Assembly: GCA_963921425.1 (NCBI GenBank)
Contig: OY992837.1
Location: forward strand, 13,613,896-13,677,895
Length of the DNA: 64,000 nt
Source: Dryas octopetala
Lineage: Eukaryota > Streptophyta > Magnoliopsida > Rosales > Rosaceae
Reading direction: 5' to 3'
A model generated the notes under the pieces. The model worked only from the letters and a program-made list of their open reading frames with translations. It was not told the origin of the DNA and made no database searches. Position numbers and translations under genes: made by a program. This document shows, one piece after another, positions 19,921 through 32,164 of the stretch (positions within the stretch are counted from its first letter, which is position 1; each line of letters opens with the position of its first letter).

Positions 19921-21379
19921 GGTTTACTTGTAAGTTTGTTTGCTTACTTTTTACCTTAGGAAAGGAAGGAGCATTTATTGGTATAATTTGTTCTAAGAAT
20001 TGTATGACAAATTTTAAACCCTCTCCAATGTTTCAACTGTAAAATCAAAGCTCCTATAAAAATCTGTACAAATCAAAGTGATTAAATGAATTGGTGTGTG
20101 GTAATTAAAGCATATGGTTACCTTTTTTTCAACTAATTTCCTAATCATTTTTGAGGTAGATGGTTCTTTACATGTTGAGTTAAGGTTTTTTTTAAGCCCC
20201 GATTTGAAAGAATCCATTGAGAGTATGTATAAAGGTCAACTATGATTTTTCTTCCTGATGCTATTACATACATGGTTTCTTATATATGATATTTTGTAAT
20301 TTTGATCTATCTGAAGTAATGAATATAGTCCTCTCCCCTGAGGTTGGAGTCTCCACAACCAAGAAATTAAGAAACAATATGTTGAGAAAGAAATAACTAA
20401 ATTCTTTTTACTTTATTCTACATTCTCTTAAGGAGGCCCTTAGAAATTAATCAAATTATTATAGAAGCCTAGTGCCTTATCTAATGACATAACCAAATTC
20501 AAAATTTTTGATGTTTAATGATTTATTTTTTCTTATGTTTGTGTAGCAGACAGTTCTCATTCGAGTGGGTAGTTGTCCTATGAATCAGTTCATTGTGCTG
20601 ATATAACTTTATTTCTCACATATTATATTTTTTGTTTACTTAATGCAGGGATTAAATATGCAACAAGGTTTTCAAGAAACTTTCGAAGATGTTTGGTGTT
20701 GTCAATACTTGAGGGAAAAAGAACTCTCAAAACATACACATTCAGATTTCTCCTTGTGGTAAAAGTGCTACTCGGAGTTGTAGGATGAAACCCAATTTAA
20801 AAGCAGCTCTAAACCACCCATCTTCTCATTGTATCTCAAATTCTGATACTCAGCTTTTCCACCGAGTCACTGGTACACTACCTTTCTTAGCTTCTTTTAC
20901 TCATTCTGAATTTGTTTTTTTTTTTCTTCTTTTTCTTTATGGAATTACTTGTTTATGGACTATGGTCATCTATATTTTGTGTGTGTGTGTGTGTGTGTTT
21001 TCATAACCAATACATCAATGATGTTGCTTCTGTTTTCCCCCCCTGTTAAAAAAATATGCTTGAAAGTGGCATTTAGATTTGGTTATTTATTTATTGTTTT
21101 CAGCCTTGTATTTTACTAACAAGTTCAGTGCCTGAATGTAACCACTCTTTGATATAAGTCCACTCTTTGATCAACCTACATGGCAGCTCGTTTTCAGCAA
21201 GGAAAAAGCAATCGTGTTTTCTTGGTGCCTTACAATTCTGGGTAAGGGTGTTTAGATGATTAACTGACTTTCTTGAACCTTTTTTATGCCTGCCATTTAT
21301 TCATGCATGCTAATTATAGTGCTACCCTTTTTGAAAGGTCGCATTGGATGTTGACCATAATTACTGAAGATAAACATTG

Positions 21380-22250
21380 TACTGTTTGCATAAATGTTTA
21401 CTGAAGATAAACATTGTTCGTATGTACTCTGAGTCACATTTGGGCAAGAGAATGCCGGCCTATGATGGCAGGAAAAGCTTATATACAGCTGGGTCATTGC
21501 CATTTGATTCAAAGGAGTTTTTGGTTAAGTTACCTGAAAAAGATGGTCGTGCTGGGCCATCAGGTTCAAAGAGGTATTTTCCCAGTGAGGTGTCACCGTG
21601 TCACTGCTTGTTTGTCTTTTTGTTTTTCTTTACGTATTTTTTTATAGTTCTTTCTGGTTTTGAACTTCATTGTATTTGTATGCTCTACTCATTTAAACCT
21701 GCAGGAAGGATAGAGAGTTTAAGGTGGCTGTCAAATTGGCCAATAAGCCTGACATTTATCAACTACAACAGTTCTTACGCAGCAGACACCTTGAAATGCC
21801 TCAAGAGGCTATACAAGTTCTTGATGTTGTTCTTAGGGCCACACCATCTGAAAAGTAATGTCTCTATTTGTTAAAAATGTGTAGTTTTTTGTTTTAAATT
21901 TTTATGACTTGGTTTTCTCACTATTGTTTGAATTTTGTATTTTCTTGCACAGGTACACTGTTGTCGGGAGATCATTTTTCTCCACTGAGCTTGGGCAGCC
22001 AGGCAACCTTGGGGATGGTCTGGAATACTAGAGAGGATTTTACCAAAGTCTGAGGCCAACCCAGCTGGGGCTGTCGCTCAATGTTGGTAAGGCTTCTACC
22101 TACATTTCCCTGTCTTAAGAATTATTCTAAGTCAAGCAATAAAAATGACTTGGCTTCATGTTCTGTTTCAATGTTGCAAATGTGTCTGCCAGATCTTTTT
22201 ATGATCCCATCCTGGTGACTGAATTTCTTGCTAAGCATTTTAACTATTGA
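21380..22250 (+). pseudogene. Captured ARGONAUTE (AGO5-like) fragment
   Basis: Four exon pieces (about 21390-21573, 21707-21854, 21954-22086, 22192-22250) with GT-AG introns match the AGO N-domain/linker: HLGKRMPAYDGRKSLYTAG, LPFDSKEFLVKLPEKDGR, IYQLQQFLRSRHLEMPQEAI, VLDVVLRATPSEK, VGRSFFS, GFYQSLRPTQLGLSLNV and SFYDPILVTEFLAKHF. The variant residues resemble AGO5 more than AGO1. PAZ and PIWI domains are absent. A TAG replaces the conserved Trp in the GLEYWRGFY-type motif of exon 3, and the last piece ends in stops. It cannot make a working slicer. If transcribed it could give rise to small RNAs against the parent AGO gene (inference). Confidence 0.9.
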
Positions 22251-23212
22251 GATATGTCCAGGCCTTTGCCTTAGCGTGATTGTATTAAGGTATTCACCAT
22301 TTTCCTGTTACTCACCATAAATTGCCTGCTAATTTTCTGAATGTGAAGGACAAGTTATTCATAACATTTATAGGTTATATTATAAGCTGAATATGTTAAC
22401 ATGAAGATCTATTGAATTTCCCCATGTAATCGGTTGTTGTATGCATTTTGTTTTCAAGGCTATTCTGTGAGTGCAAACCTCTTATTGTGAATGATTTTGA
22501 CTTGGTGCCATTTTGGATATCACTTCCTGTGAATTACATTGCAAATATCCACGAAGATAATATTCTCTCGCCTTGTTAACTTGAATTATGTGTAGGCTTA
22601 GGTATATGTGGTGATGGCTGGATGTGCCATTTTGTGGATATTATAGAACTTAGATCAATTAATTTAAATGCTGCTATGCCCATATTTTGTAAAGGGAAAT
22701 GGGGAATTGCATGCCTACTGCCTAGTTTTTTGGGAAAATGCATGCCTAGCCTACTGCCTAATAGTTTTTGTAAAGGGTAGTTTTAAGTGATGCCTAGCCT
22801 AGCTATAGCTTAGACATATTTGAAGGAAGGGGTAGTTAGAGATGATGAGATCTCCCCCTAATTTTTGTGATATGACAACTTTTGGGTCCTTTGAAATATA
22901 TGACATTTGATGAATGGAATGGATTGTTGAATGAAATGAATCAGTTTAGCTTATCTGTGCAGGTAAAATTGGCCACTAAATAAATATGCACTGGATGGTT
23001 CAATGGTGTTAACCAATTATTTCAGTTTTTTGAAAATAAATCTGATATCAAAACAGGTGTCACATAACCCTAATTTCGAAATATATTAGATCAATTCTAA
23101 TATAAAAACTGAAATGGTATAGAGAATAGATATCTATTTTGGGAAAATAAACTGATATCAATCATGGCTTCATAATCAATTCTACAATAAAAACACATAT
23201 AATAGATGTTTA

Positions 23213-23650
23213 CGATATCCATTTTTATCACCAATACCGATATCTATGGAAATATTTATACCAGTTTTATACTTTTAAAACATATAAGTCAAATATACGA
23301 TATCATTTTTTATCACCAATACCGATATTTATAAAAATATTTATATCAGTTTCATACTCTTGAAACATATAATTCACATATATGATATCAGTTCTTATAA
23401 AAAATAACGATATCTATAAGAATATGAATACCAGTTTCATATTTCAAACACATATAATTCACATATCATATATCATTTATGAGAACTAAACCAATGTCTA
23501 TGATATAGTGTATACCAGTTCCATAATTCAAGAACATATAAGTCTGATTTAAGATATCTGTTCTTATACACAATATAGATGTCTATGGAAATAATTATAC
23601 CAGTTATACGATTAAAACACATTATTAATGTATATGATATCAGTTATAAA
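23213..23650. repeat. Subterminal ~84-bp tandem repeats of the CACTA element
   Basis: About five units each begin GATATC and share ACCGATATCTATGGAAATAT and ATACCAGTTTCATA-type blocks. Similar GATATC and ATATCAG motifs dot 22990-23870 and, more thinly, the left end (17425-17600). CACTA transposases bind such subterminal motifs. Confidence 0.75.
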
Positions 23651-23882
23651 TATAATACTAATATAATATATTATAAATATATCATTTATTGAGTTTTTAA
23701 CCATCCAGGAAGGAAAAATATATCGCATTTAAAAAAGGAACTAATTTAAAAACCTCTATAGATATCAGTTCAAAACTGATATGTAAACTAATGAGAATAG
23801 ATATCACGATTTCCTATATCGAATTTTAGGGGCCTTAGATATCAGTAAATTATTGATATGTATGAACTTTTTTGTAGTAGTG

Positions 23883-24813
23883 TGTTAAGAACTATCTAAT
23901 CCTTTTGAGAACAGCTGGACCCTTGCTCACATATGTCATGACTCAGATGACCATATGAAGGAGTGAGTCATAGGACCAGGTGGGTCCTCGGTCTACATGA
24001 TTCTCCATCACAACAAAGTCCTTGTTTTACTAAGCAAAGCAGTGTCACACATTTTAAATTGTAGCAAAAAGATGTAGAAAAAAGGCCACAAGGTTTAGAA
24101 AGTGTGGGTGTGGCACTGTGGCCCCATAAAATTATCAGAAATTGAGGTGGAGAAGGTCTAGAAGACTATGTCCACAAGCTTGGTTGCCCAAGCCCAATGA
24201 TCTAATTTCAGTCACACTCCTCAACAACACTGTCTGGTTATGTCTCTTTCGTAGTTTTCAACCATCAAATTCATGTGTCATTTTCACCCAATATATATCA
24301 TTCATGTGGCTAAGATGAACCAAGGAGTATGCTTCACCAATGTCGTGCTTGGACTTGGAGGAGTGGGGCATTAGTCCATGGATTATATGTGTTCCTTGTT
24401 TGTTTGAAAGAGCCTGACTTAAAGGACGATTTTCTTTTCTTTCTATTTTTCTAAGCAGATAACATACAGTTGATGAAAAAGAAAAATTAGAGATTGGAGA
24501 ACAAAGTAAAGATGAGAATGACAAGAATGTATATGACATTATCCATTTTGTTTCGTCTCATTCAACGACTGTATATTTTAATCAATTAAATGGTTTGTTC
24601 AGTTACATTATGATTATGAATCAATAGTTTAATTCAAAAGAATCAATGGTCATGATTTATTTTGTACATCTAGTGTTTTGCACCATGATCATCTACAATC
24701 TACAACTTTAGAATTAATGTTGATACACAACTCCAAGTCATGTGTAGGAGTTGACGAATATAAGACGTACCCTACACATCTTTATTTAATTATGTGAGAC
24801 TTTTCTTTACTGC
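23883..24813. repeat. Segmental duplication, copy 2, right half
   Basis: Homologous to 6568-7524 at high identity, starting with the duplicated TGT. It ends where copy 1 runs into the hairpin array (7527). Copy 2 has no such array and instead continues into unrelated AT-rich DNA. It is non-coding. Confidence 0.9.
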
Positions 24814-26715
24814 CAACTGTTATTGCATTTATTTATTGACAATTGATTGTTTTTCATATAAAATTTTCTTGACATCCTTTTCCTGAAACTTTTTTATAAC
24901 ATCTTCACCAATTATATAGTTTTTCAAAAAAAAAAATGAAAAGGAAAGAAAATTCTAAAAAATAAATAGCCTTCTTCATGCATACAAAATTCTAAGATTT
25001 AATAACTTTTTTAAAGAAAATTCTAAGATATATTCCAACGTCTCATATAAGACAAGCTAGCTTCTTCAATTACAATTTGGTTCTCTACTACAATTTTTTT
25101 CTTCTGATCCTTTTCTAAGCTCTTTTGAGATACGAAATGTCAACACTAATAGAATGTGATATCATTCAACTAATTTTCCCGTGAATTTTTTTTCAAAAAA
25201 GAAAATTAAAATAATTATCTTCATAGATGCGAAAGGATTTAACCGTGGAAACTAGTCCTATTCAAGTGTTTTAACTTTTAACTACCATGAGAAGATGAAA
25301 AGTAAACAACAAAGTATATTCACTTCCAAATTTGGTTCAATTGGGATTTCCTTGTTTGGAGTAAGGTCAGATGAGGTTAACATGTAATTAAAAAATAAGA
25401 GTGGTAATCAAAACAGAAAGAAATCCATTCACCAAAGGTTAATCATATATGGTAAATTATTAATCGACTTGCATTACATTATTAATTAGTAATTAAAAAC
25501 GTACTCACTTATCCATTAATGTCCTCTATCTTCTACCGACTTGTCATTTTGGCTAGCTTTACAAACTACAATTAAGTAGGTAAGTGCACTGCCTTGGATA
25601 TTTTGTAACCATCAACACAAAATTTGAATTAAGCCCAAATGCTTTGATTTTACTTACCAAGGTGCGTGGCACTGACTAGGACGCCTTTATAACAACCAAA
25701 AGTGGAATAATTAACCAAATATTGAAAACAAAGTATATAAAAAATAAGCAAAGTTGATTGATATGGTGAAACAATAATTTAAATATCTAAAAGTGTTATT
25801 ATCACTTATAATGTAATTAAAAAAGTTTAATGATCCACATACTTGTCAATGATATAAATTTACTAATCTATAATTAAATCAATCCGGTCCACAATATAAA
25901 TGAGCCTTCGACTGGTCCTTACTTAAAAGTTAATCAACCAATTGACATTATAAATCAACCTAGTCCATATTTATATAGTGAGAAAGAGAGAGAGATGAGA
26001 CTTTGGTCTCTCTCTTTAATATTTCATAATATATGTATTTATTGTAAGAGTTAGTTTATAAGACACATGACAAACTTAGAGAGTAGTGCTACACAATTGT
26101 TATGCGAAATTGACAAATCAATGTGATTGCAAAATATGACAAACACCAAATCTCACAAAACACATAACGTTAAGATTTCGATGGTTTACTAAATTAATGT
26201 GATTGGATTATGTTTTCGTGTGAAGACGGTGAAAAAATTCCACTAATCAAAAGGAGATTACAAAAAAGTATTTCACTTTCACAAACCCAAACCTCAAATA
26301 CACCCAAAGTACTCTTTTATCAAATAGCAAAGAACAAAACATAAACTAAATATGAGAAATTCTTTGAACTCTATATTTGTATTCATCAAGATGGTGATGT
26401 GCTTTTTGTTTAAAGAATGGTTCACCCATTTTTATAATTCGCTGCGGATTCTTGAGATCATAATGCCGGTCATAAATGTAGTAAAATTCTTGTACATCTA
26501 AGACTTGTAATTGGCTGATGTCAATTATTTTATAATTAACTTGTATATAATAAGAAAAAAAATTCTACAAAAATGAAAAAGAGAGAGAATGAAAGCGACG
26601 AGCTCTAATTACACATGAAAAACCAAGACTAATATAATGGATTCTGAGGCTTCCATTCCAATAATTACACTCAAAGTTAACGACACATTAATTTGTCATT
26701 TGCATAATTGCACTA
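24814..26715. other. Intergenic AT-rich DNA, no gene seen
   Basis: No ORF of credible composition, RNA gene or clear transposon end. A short GA microsatellite lies near 25981-25996. Confidence 0.5.
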
Positions 26716-27150
26716 AAATATTTGAGGGCTGCTATTTGCACACCCTCTTTTTTCTTTTTGCACACCCCTTTTGAAAAAAAAAAAAAAAGCCTCAAGAAAA
26801 ATACCACTTTAACCCTCCCCTCACCCACACACCCACACACCCCATTCCCATCCCCCCCCCCTCTATTTTTTCTCACGTTCACACCCCCCTCCCCCTGTTT
26901 TTTTTTTTTTTTTTCTTCTTCTTCTCCAGCCAGCCAGCCAGCCAGCCCCTCCATCTTTCTCAAGCTTGCACAGCCACGCCCACCACCATTCTCCCTCTCT
27001 CTACCATCTCTGCCGACCACCCCAGCCCCGCCCCAGCCCACCCCAACCCAGGCCCGACCACCCTAGCCCCGCCCCTTCTCACCCCAACCCAGCCCCGACC
27101 ACCCCAGCCCTCCAGCCACCGCGCGCAGCGGCTTCCAACCACCGGCGTGC

Positions 27151-27213
<63 letters not shown>

Positions 27214-27221
27214 AGTAGCTG

Positions 27222-27343
27222 GTTCGGCGGGCACTTGCCGAACGGGTCCTTGATGTTCGGTGGGTACCTACCGAACAACACTCACATCGTTCGGCGGATG
27301 CCTGCCGAACGAGTGTGACATTTTCGGCGGGCCAGTGTCGAAC
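27222..27343. repeat. Four hairpins at 33-34-bp pitch (GTTCGG...CCGAAC)
   Basis: 22-nt palindromes start at 27222, 27255, 27289 and 27322. Each has the form GTTCGGYGGRYRCYTRCCGAAC, the last with a decayed left end. Arms stay complementary while loop-side bases vary. The same design occurs at 54826-54946. Confidence 0.9.
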
Positions 27344-27797
27344 GGATGCGCAGCTGCGCGCGGGAGGAGAGAGAGAGAGGAGGTGCTGCTGCTACAGGGC
27401 TGGGGTGCGGGAGGGAATGAGGTGGTCCGGTGAGGGGCTGAGTGGGTGGGTCGGGGCTGGGGTGGGCTGTGAGGGGTGGTCGGAGCTGGGTTGGGGTGGG
27501 CTGGGGAAGAGAAAAGAAATGATGATGATATTAAACAGCTCAAATATAGGGTAGATGCTGCTGTTGTTCAAACAGTTGGTTGACTTGTCATTATCTGTAC
27601 ATACTATTCAAGTTGTGATATTCTTGCATTTCAAGCATAAGCAAACATTCACGAGCAGAAAAACGAATTTTACTAAATACTGATCCATTCATCTTCATGC
27701 TAAACCATCATCTACAGTTACTAAATCTGAGAAACCATTTCTTTTGAAAGAGTAAAACGCAATGAAAGCTCTTGTAATTCATGGTCCAAGGCAGCCA

Positions 27798-27960
27798 CTA
27801 ATTCGATTCAATTTCACCTGACTTTGAATCACTTCCTGCTGCTTCGACTGGCGAGTATTGGTCATTTGCAGGTTCAGTGGACCGAAGGGGCTTCTTGAAC
27901 TGCACCAAGATCATGGTCATGTTATCGCATCCCTCACCACCAGCAGTCGATGGCGCCAAG
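27798..27960 (-). pseudogene. Captured 3' exon of a type 2C protein phosphatase
   Basis: The minus strand reads LAPSTAGGEGCDNMTMILVQF and ends ..SGEIESN before a TAG at 27798. The GCDNMT motif carries the metal-binding Asp near the C-terminus of plant PP2C phosphatases. About 250 bases of its 3' UTR seem to follow (27540-27797). No upstream exon exists; sequence 5' of it switches to transposon arm. It is a transposon passenger, not a gene. Confidence 0.85.
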
Positions 27961-28288
27961 GGAGGGGTGGGTCGGGTGAGGGGGTTGAGGGGCTTGGTGG
28001 GTTGGGTGGAGGGGCTGGCTGGCTGGTTGGGTGGAGGGGCTGGCTGGCTGGCTGGAGAAGAAGAAGAAAAAAAAAAAAAACAGGGGGAGGGGGGTGTGAA
28101 CGTGAGAAAAAATAGAGGAAAAGAAAGAAGGGTGTGTAATGAAATGAGGGTATTTTAGTAATGGGTTGGGTGTGTGTTGAGAGATTTTGAATTTGAAGTA
28201 AGTGTGTGGGGTGTGTAGGAGAAAAAAAGAGAAAAAGGGTGTGCAAAAAGAAAAAAAAGGGTGTGCAAATAGCAGCCCTCAAATATTT

Positions 28289-30344
28289 TACACAAAACGC
28301 CAAAATCCAAGGTGTATGAGGAATTGAGGATGAGGACAAACTGATAGTCTGATAGAATCATAGAAGAAAAAGAAGAGAAGCTGACGAATGAATGGCGATG
28401 ATTAAGGAAAACGGAAAACAGCAGTGGGACCCACACATGCGTGGGAAGTCATGAGGTGGGACCCAACTTTAGTTTGCGATATGGTTGATGCTGCATAGGG
28501 GAAAATTTGCTGACACGGATTCGAAACGGCTTTCCTTTGTCTGCCAAAAAAAACACCCAATTTAATTTAATTTGGTGCATAAAAACTGGCCCAAAACACT
28601 CTCAGTTATTAAAAATACACCCAATTTGATTTAGTGGTGACTCTTAAAATCAGAATTTTTTTGAGTGGGACAATAACATTGCCACTTAAGTGTTACTAAT
28701 TCACTTATATAATATATTGTAGAGAAAATTGTGAGTTCAAATTTTATAATAAAAATACCGAATTTGATAAATTCATTTGATTCACCCATTATTACAACGA
28801 TTTACAAAATACTCATCTCCTTCTCAAAGAAAATAAATATGCTTTTGTGAAAGAGAGTTAGAGGACTAGAGAATGAGGTTCTTTCTCAAATTTAATTTTT
28901 GTTTCTTTTTTCTTTTAATTTCACATCTAAAAAACGAATTGATTTAAATATATTCATTTTATCATTTTGTAGTTATAAAAAGTTATCATAATTAGCATAA
29001 TTGAGTTTGAGTGTACAAAGCTTCAAAATGAGTATAAAATTGTTAGTTTTGGTAGAGGTTTGATGGGTTAAAAATCGGGACAAAGTTGAGATAAAAACTG
29101 GACTATTGGATGAAGTTGACGAAACTTGGTTATTGTGAGTCATTTGTAAAATTCGGATAACAAAGTGAGAAAATTTAACTTTAAGGGGGCAAAGTGAGAA
29201 AAAAAAAGTTAGTTTCAAAAGACAAATTAACGAATAAGCCTAAAAAGCACAACCTTTAAATCTTAAATCAATAAACTCCCTATAACATACTTCAACACAC
29301 CAAAAAAATCCTAATAAACATCACAAATTTATGATTCAAGGAGAAAATAAAGAAAAACAATTGATCAACAGCTGTAACTACATTTGCCGATTGATCGAGG
29401 TATAAGAATCGCATGATGCACATGAAAATTTTCTCTATTGTTACAAAAAAAATTTTAAAATAACAAATTAAATTTACCTTTTTTAAGTAATCTTAGGACT
29501 TTAAAGTAATAAACAATAAATATATTAAGGATAAAATTGGTGAATTTGGTGTTAAGTCCTTAACTCTAATTCATCCTCGAGATAATTACCATTGATTTTG
29601 GCCCCATATATTTATCAATATGTACATGTATGGTCTCCAGCTCGGTAATATGGGGAAAAAAAACAAACAGTCACAAACCAGGTATGAATCACCTTCACCG
29701 ATTGATGTTTGCAGGTTGATACGAAAGGGCTTAGAAATATTCTCAAGTGAAAATCAGTTTTTGTACAGATCGCACATTCGCACAGCACCACCCTCATAAA
29801 TGATAGTGACTAATTCAAGTAGTAATTACTTTATTGAAATAAATCTAATTCTCAGATGTGATGTATTCCACTTGTTTCTCATATTTTGTCTCTTATATTA
29901 ATCGTATTGACAAAAACAAATTCACACTTATTAATTACCTACTTACAAATTGTCAATGCCCACAAAAAAAAGTATATCAATTTTTTTTTATTAATCAACT
30001 ATTGTCTATAAGTTTTGAATTCAGAATTTACGCTAACAAAAAAAAAATTGAATGTCACCACTAGACCAAATAATTATTAAAAAAAATAGCATATCAATCT
30101 GATCATATTTAAAAACAAAGTATATCAATAATAGAGCATAACATACCAAATTATTTAATAAAACAACGTTGTACATAATAAATTATTGATAAACATGCAC
30201 ATACATACCGATCAAGTTTAGGTGTTTCTGCCACCACAATGAAGCTACAAAATATGATTACATCTGTGCTAAAAAAAAAAAACTAATTGAATTAAGCTTT
30301 GGGGTTAATCGAGGTAGTGAGGGTGGATGAGGTAAAAATTATGA
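28289..30344. other. Intergenic; contains a partial MITE at 28978-29246
   Basis: No gene is recognised. Bases 28978-29246 are an inverted, truncated relative of the MITE at 33515-33895 (shared GGTAGAGGTTTGATGGGT and the end CGAATAAGCC). The rest is AT-rich. Confidence 0.6.
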
Positions 30345-30353
30345 TTAATTAAA

Positions 30354-32155
30354 GAGCAAATTATACAAAAGTATCTCAACTAACTACCCTATTTCACTTG
30401 AGTACCCCAATAAAAAAAAGTTGTTCATAGGTACCTCAATTACTGATTTTGCACATCCAGGTACCTCCGTCAACTATTCCGTCAGAAATCTGTTAATTGT
30501 CCACGTGGCACACTGACATACCTTTAAAAAAATGCCACGTGGACAAAAAAATAATAAAAAATGAAATAAACTTTAAAAAAATGAAATAATTATTTTAAAA
30601 AACTAAAAAAATTAAAAACTCAAAAAACAAAAAACAAAAGAAAAAAAATGGAGTTGCAGGGGCTAGTGCAGCCTCCCTCCGTCTCCCACCCCTCCCTCCA
30701 AGACCCACCCAACCCAGCCATCCACCCCTCCGACCCCAGCTACCTTACCAAAACATAAAAAAATGAAAGAACCCAGCAGCCCCAATTGCAGGAACCCACT
30801 TCATCCCCCTCCCATCTTTCTGGCATCCCCTTCTCCAACACCATCGACGCCTCTTTTTATTCCGGTCGGTCACCATGACGCCGATCTACAAGGTCCTAGC
30901 ATTGTCGTCGTCGACTGACGTTAGGTAGGAACCCTATGAAAATTCAAGCATTAGCCCAATCTCAATGGAAACCCTAAACCCACAAAAACAACAACCAGCG
31001 GCAGAAGATCAACATGACCAAAATTCAAGCATTATCCTCTTTCTCTTTTTTTCTTTCCCATCCTCTCTCTTTCTCTGAAATTGTTTGGATTTTGGTTGGT
31101 ATCGTCTTCACCAAAATCTGAAAACATGGGAGCACTGTTGCAGCACCCCTCCTTCCGCCTCCCACCCCTCCCTCTGAGACCCACCCAACCCAGCCACCTT
31201 GTCGCCGACCCCAGCCACCCACCCTCTCTTTCCCCGCCCCTCTCCTCTCTCTTTCTCCCCGAAACCCCAGCCCAACCCCAGCCCCGAGCCCTCCTCCCTC
31301 TTCTTCCCCCGCGTCGGCCACCCAATCCAGTGACCCACCAAGGATGAGACCTACTACTTTGCTGAAGCTTTGATCCAGTGCAATCTCAAATCACTTTGTG
31401 ATGTGTCAGAGCGGCTTGCTGTGCAGGACCACACTGAGCCAATTAATCAGCTCTGAAAATTGGAATTAAGAACATATTGTGGAAGCCAAAGGCTGCCATG
31501 GATGAAGCTTCCGATGCTTTCGCATCTCTCTTTTAGATCTGAACAAAGGTGGAGCTCGGGACGGGGCGGGTCGGGGCTGGGGTTTCGGGGAGAGAGAGGA
31601 GAGGGGAGGGGAGAGAGAGGGGTGGGTGGCTTGGTCGAGGAGAGAGAGAGAGAGAAAGCGAGGCAGAGAGAGAAAGTGAGGGGCGAGGAGAGAGAAAGTG
31701 AGGCAGAGAAAGGAGAGGGGGGAGAAAAAGGGGGTGGGTGGCCGAGTGGGTCGGCGGCGTGGTGGGTGGATTGGCGACAGGGTAGCTGGGGTCGGAGGGG
31801 TGGATGGCTGGGTTGAGTGGGTCTCTGAGGGAGGCTGCATTAGCCCCTGCAACTCCATTTTTTTTATTTTGTTTTTGTTTTTTTTTTAGTTTTTAATTTT
31901 TTGAGTTTTTTAAAATAATTATTTCATTTTTTAAAGTTTATTTCATTTTTTATTATTTTTTTGTCCACGTGGCACTTTTTTTAAAGGTATGTCAGTGTGC
32001 CACGTGGACAATTAACGGCTTCATGACGAAATAGTTGACGGAGGTACCTGGGTGTGCAAAATCAGTAATTGAGGTACTTACGAGCAAATTTTTTTTTATT
32101 GGGGTACTCAAGTGAAATAGGGTGATTAGTTGAGGTACTTTTGTGTAATTTGCCC
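30354..32155. mobile_element. Mutator-like non-autonomous element with ~400-bp TIRs
   Basis: 9-bp direct repeats TTAATTAAA flank it (30345-30353, 32156-32164). The left end GAGCAAATTATACAAAAGTA mirrors the right end (GGGCAAATTACACAAAAGTA when reversed). The inverted arms run about 400 bp, through the CCACGTGGCA motifs and into the GGAGTTGCAGGGGCTAGTG block. The interior is CT/GA-rich with GC-rich segments, and 31341-31455 reads as a clean exon-like piece (ETYYFAEALIQCNLKSLCDV...) that I cannot assign. No transposase. Confidence 0.87.
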
Positions 32156-32164
32156 TTAATTAAA

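Larger units (their letters stand above)
17403..23882. mobile_element. CACTA (CMC/En-Spm) transposon with captured gene fragments
   Basis: It begins CACTACTACAAAAAA and ends with the exact reverse complement of that motif (23868-23882). It is flanked by 3-bp direct repeats TGT (17400-17402, 23883-23885). The duplicate at 6561-6576 is the uninterrupted site with one TGT, proving insertion after the segmental duplication. Subterminal regions carry many GATATC-type motifs, as expected of transposase-binding sites, with about 84-bp tandem units at 23213-23650. I see no transposase, so it is non-autonomous. The interior has a pyrimidine-rich 5'UTR-like stretch (17690-18180) and exon fragments of a MOR1-like gene (19534-19920) and an AGO5-like gene (21380-22250), both with introns, so capture was at DNA level. 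Confidence 0.93.
26724..28280. mobile_element. TIR DNA transposon with captured PP2C exon, copy 1 of hairpin family
   Basis: The terminal inverted repeats are GAGGGCTGCTATTTGCACAC at the left and the reverse complement at the right. The immediate flanks are an 8-bp direct repeat AAATATTT (26716-26723, 28281-28288), fitting hAT or Mutator-like insertion. Left and right arms also share an inverted CT/CCAGCC-rich block. The interior holds a CT microsatellite, four phased hairpins (27222-27343) and the 3' end of a PP2C gene on the minus strand. No transposase. A relative lies at 54439-55450. Confidence 0.88.

Noticed and set aside
21377..21874. 165-residue ORF as a gene
   Set aside because: It reads one AGO exon then runs into an intron; the next AGO exon is in a different phase and a later one has a stop.
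26688..27281. Pro-, Gly- or Arg-rich ORFs on both strands
   Set aside because: Translations of CCAGCC-rich arms and CT tracts of the TIR transposon.
31025..31889. Overlapping Gly/Arg- and Pro/Ser-rich ORFs on both strands
   Set aside because: Low-complexity GA/CT-rich interior of the Mutator-like element; composition, not coding.
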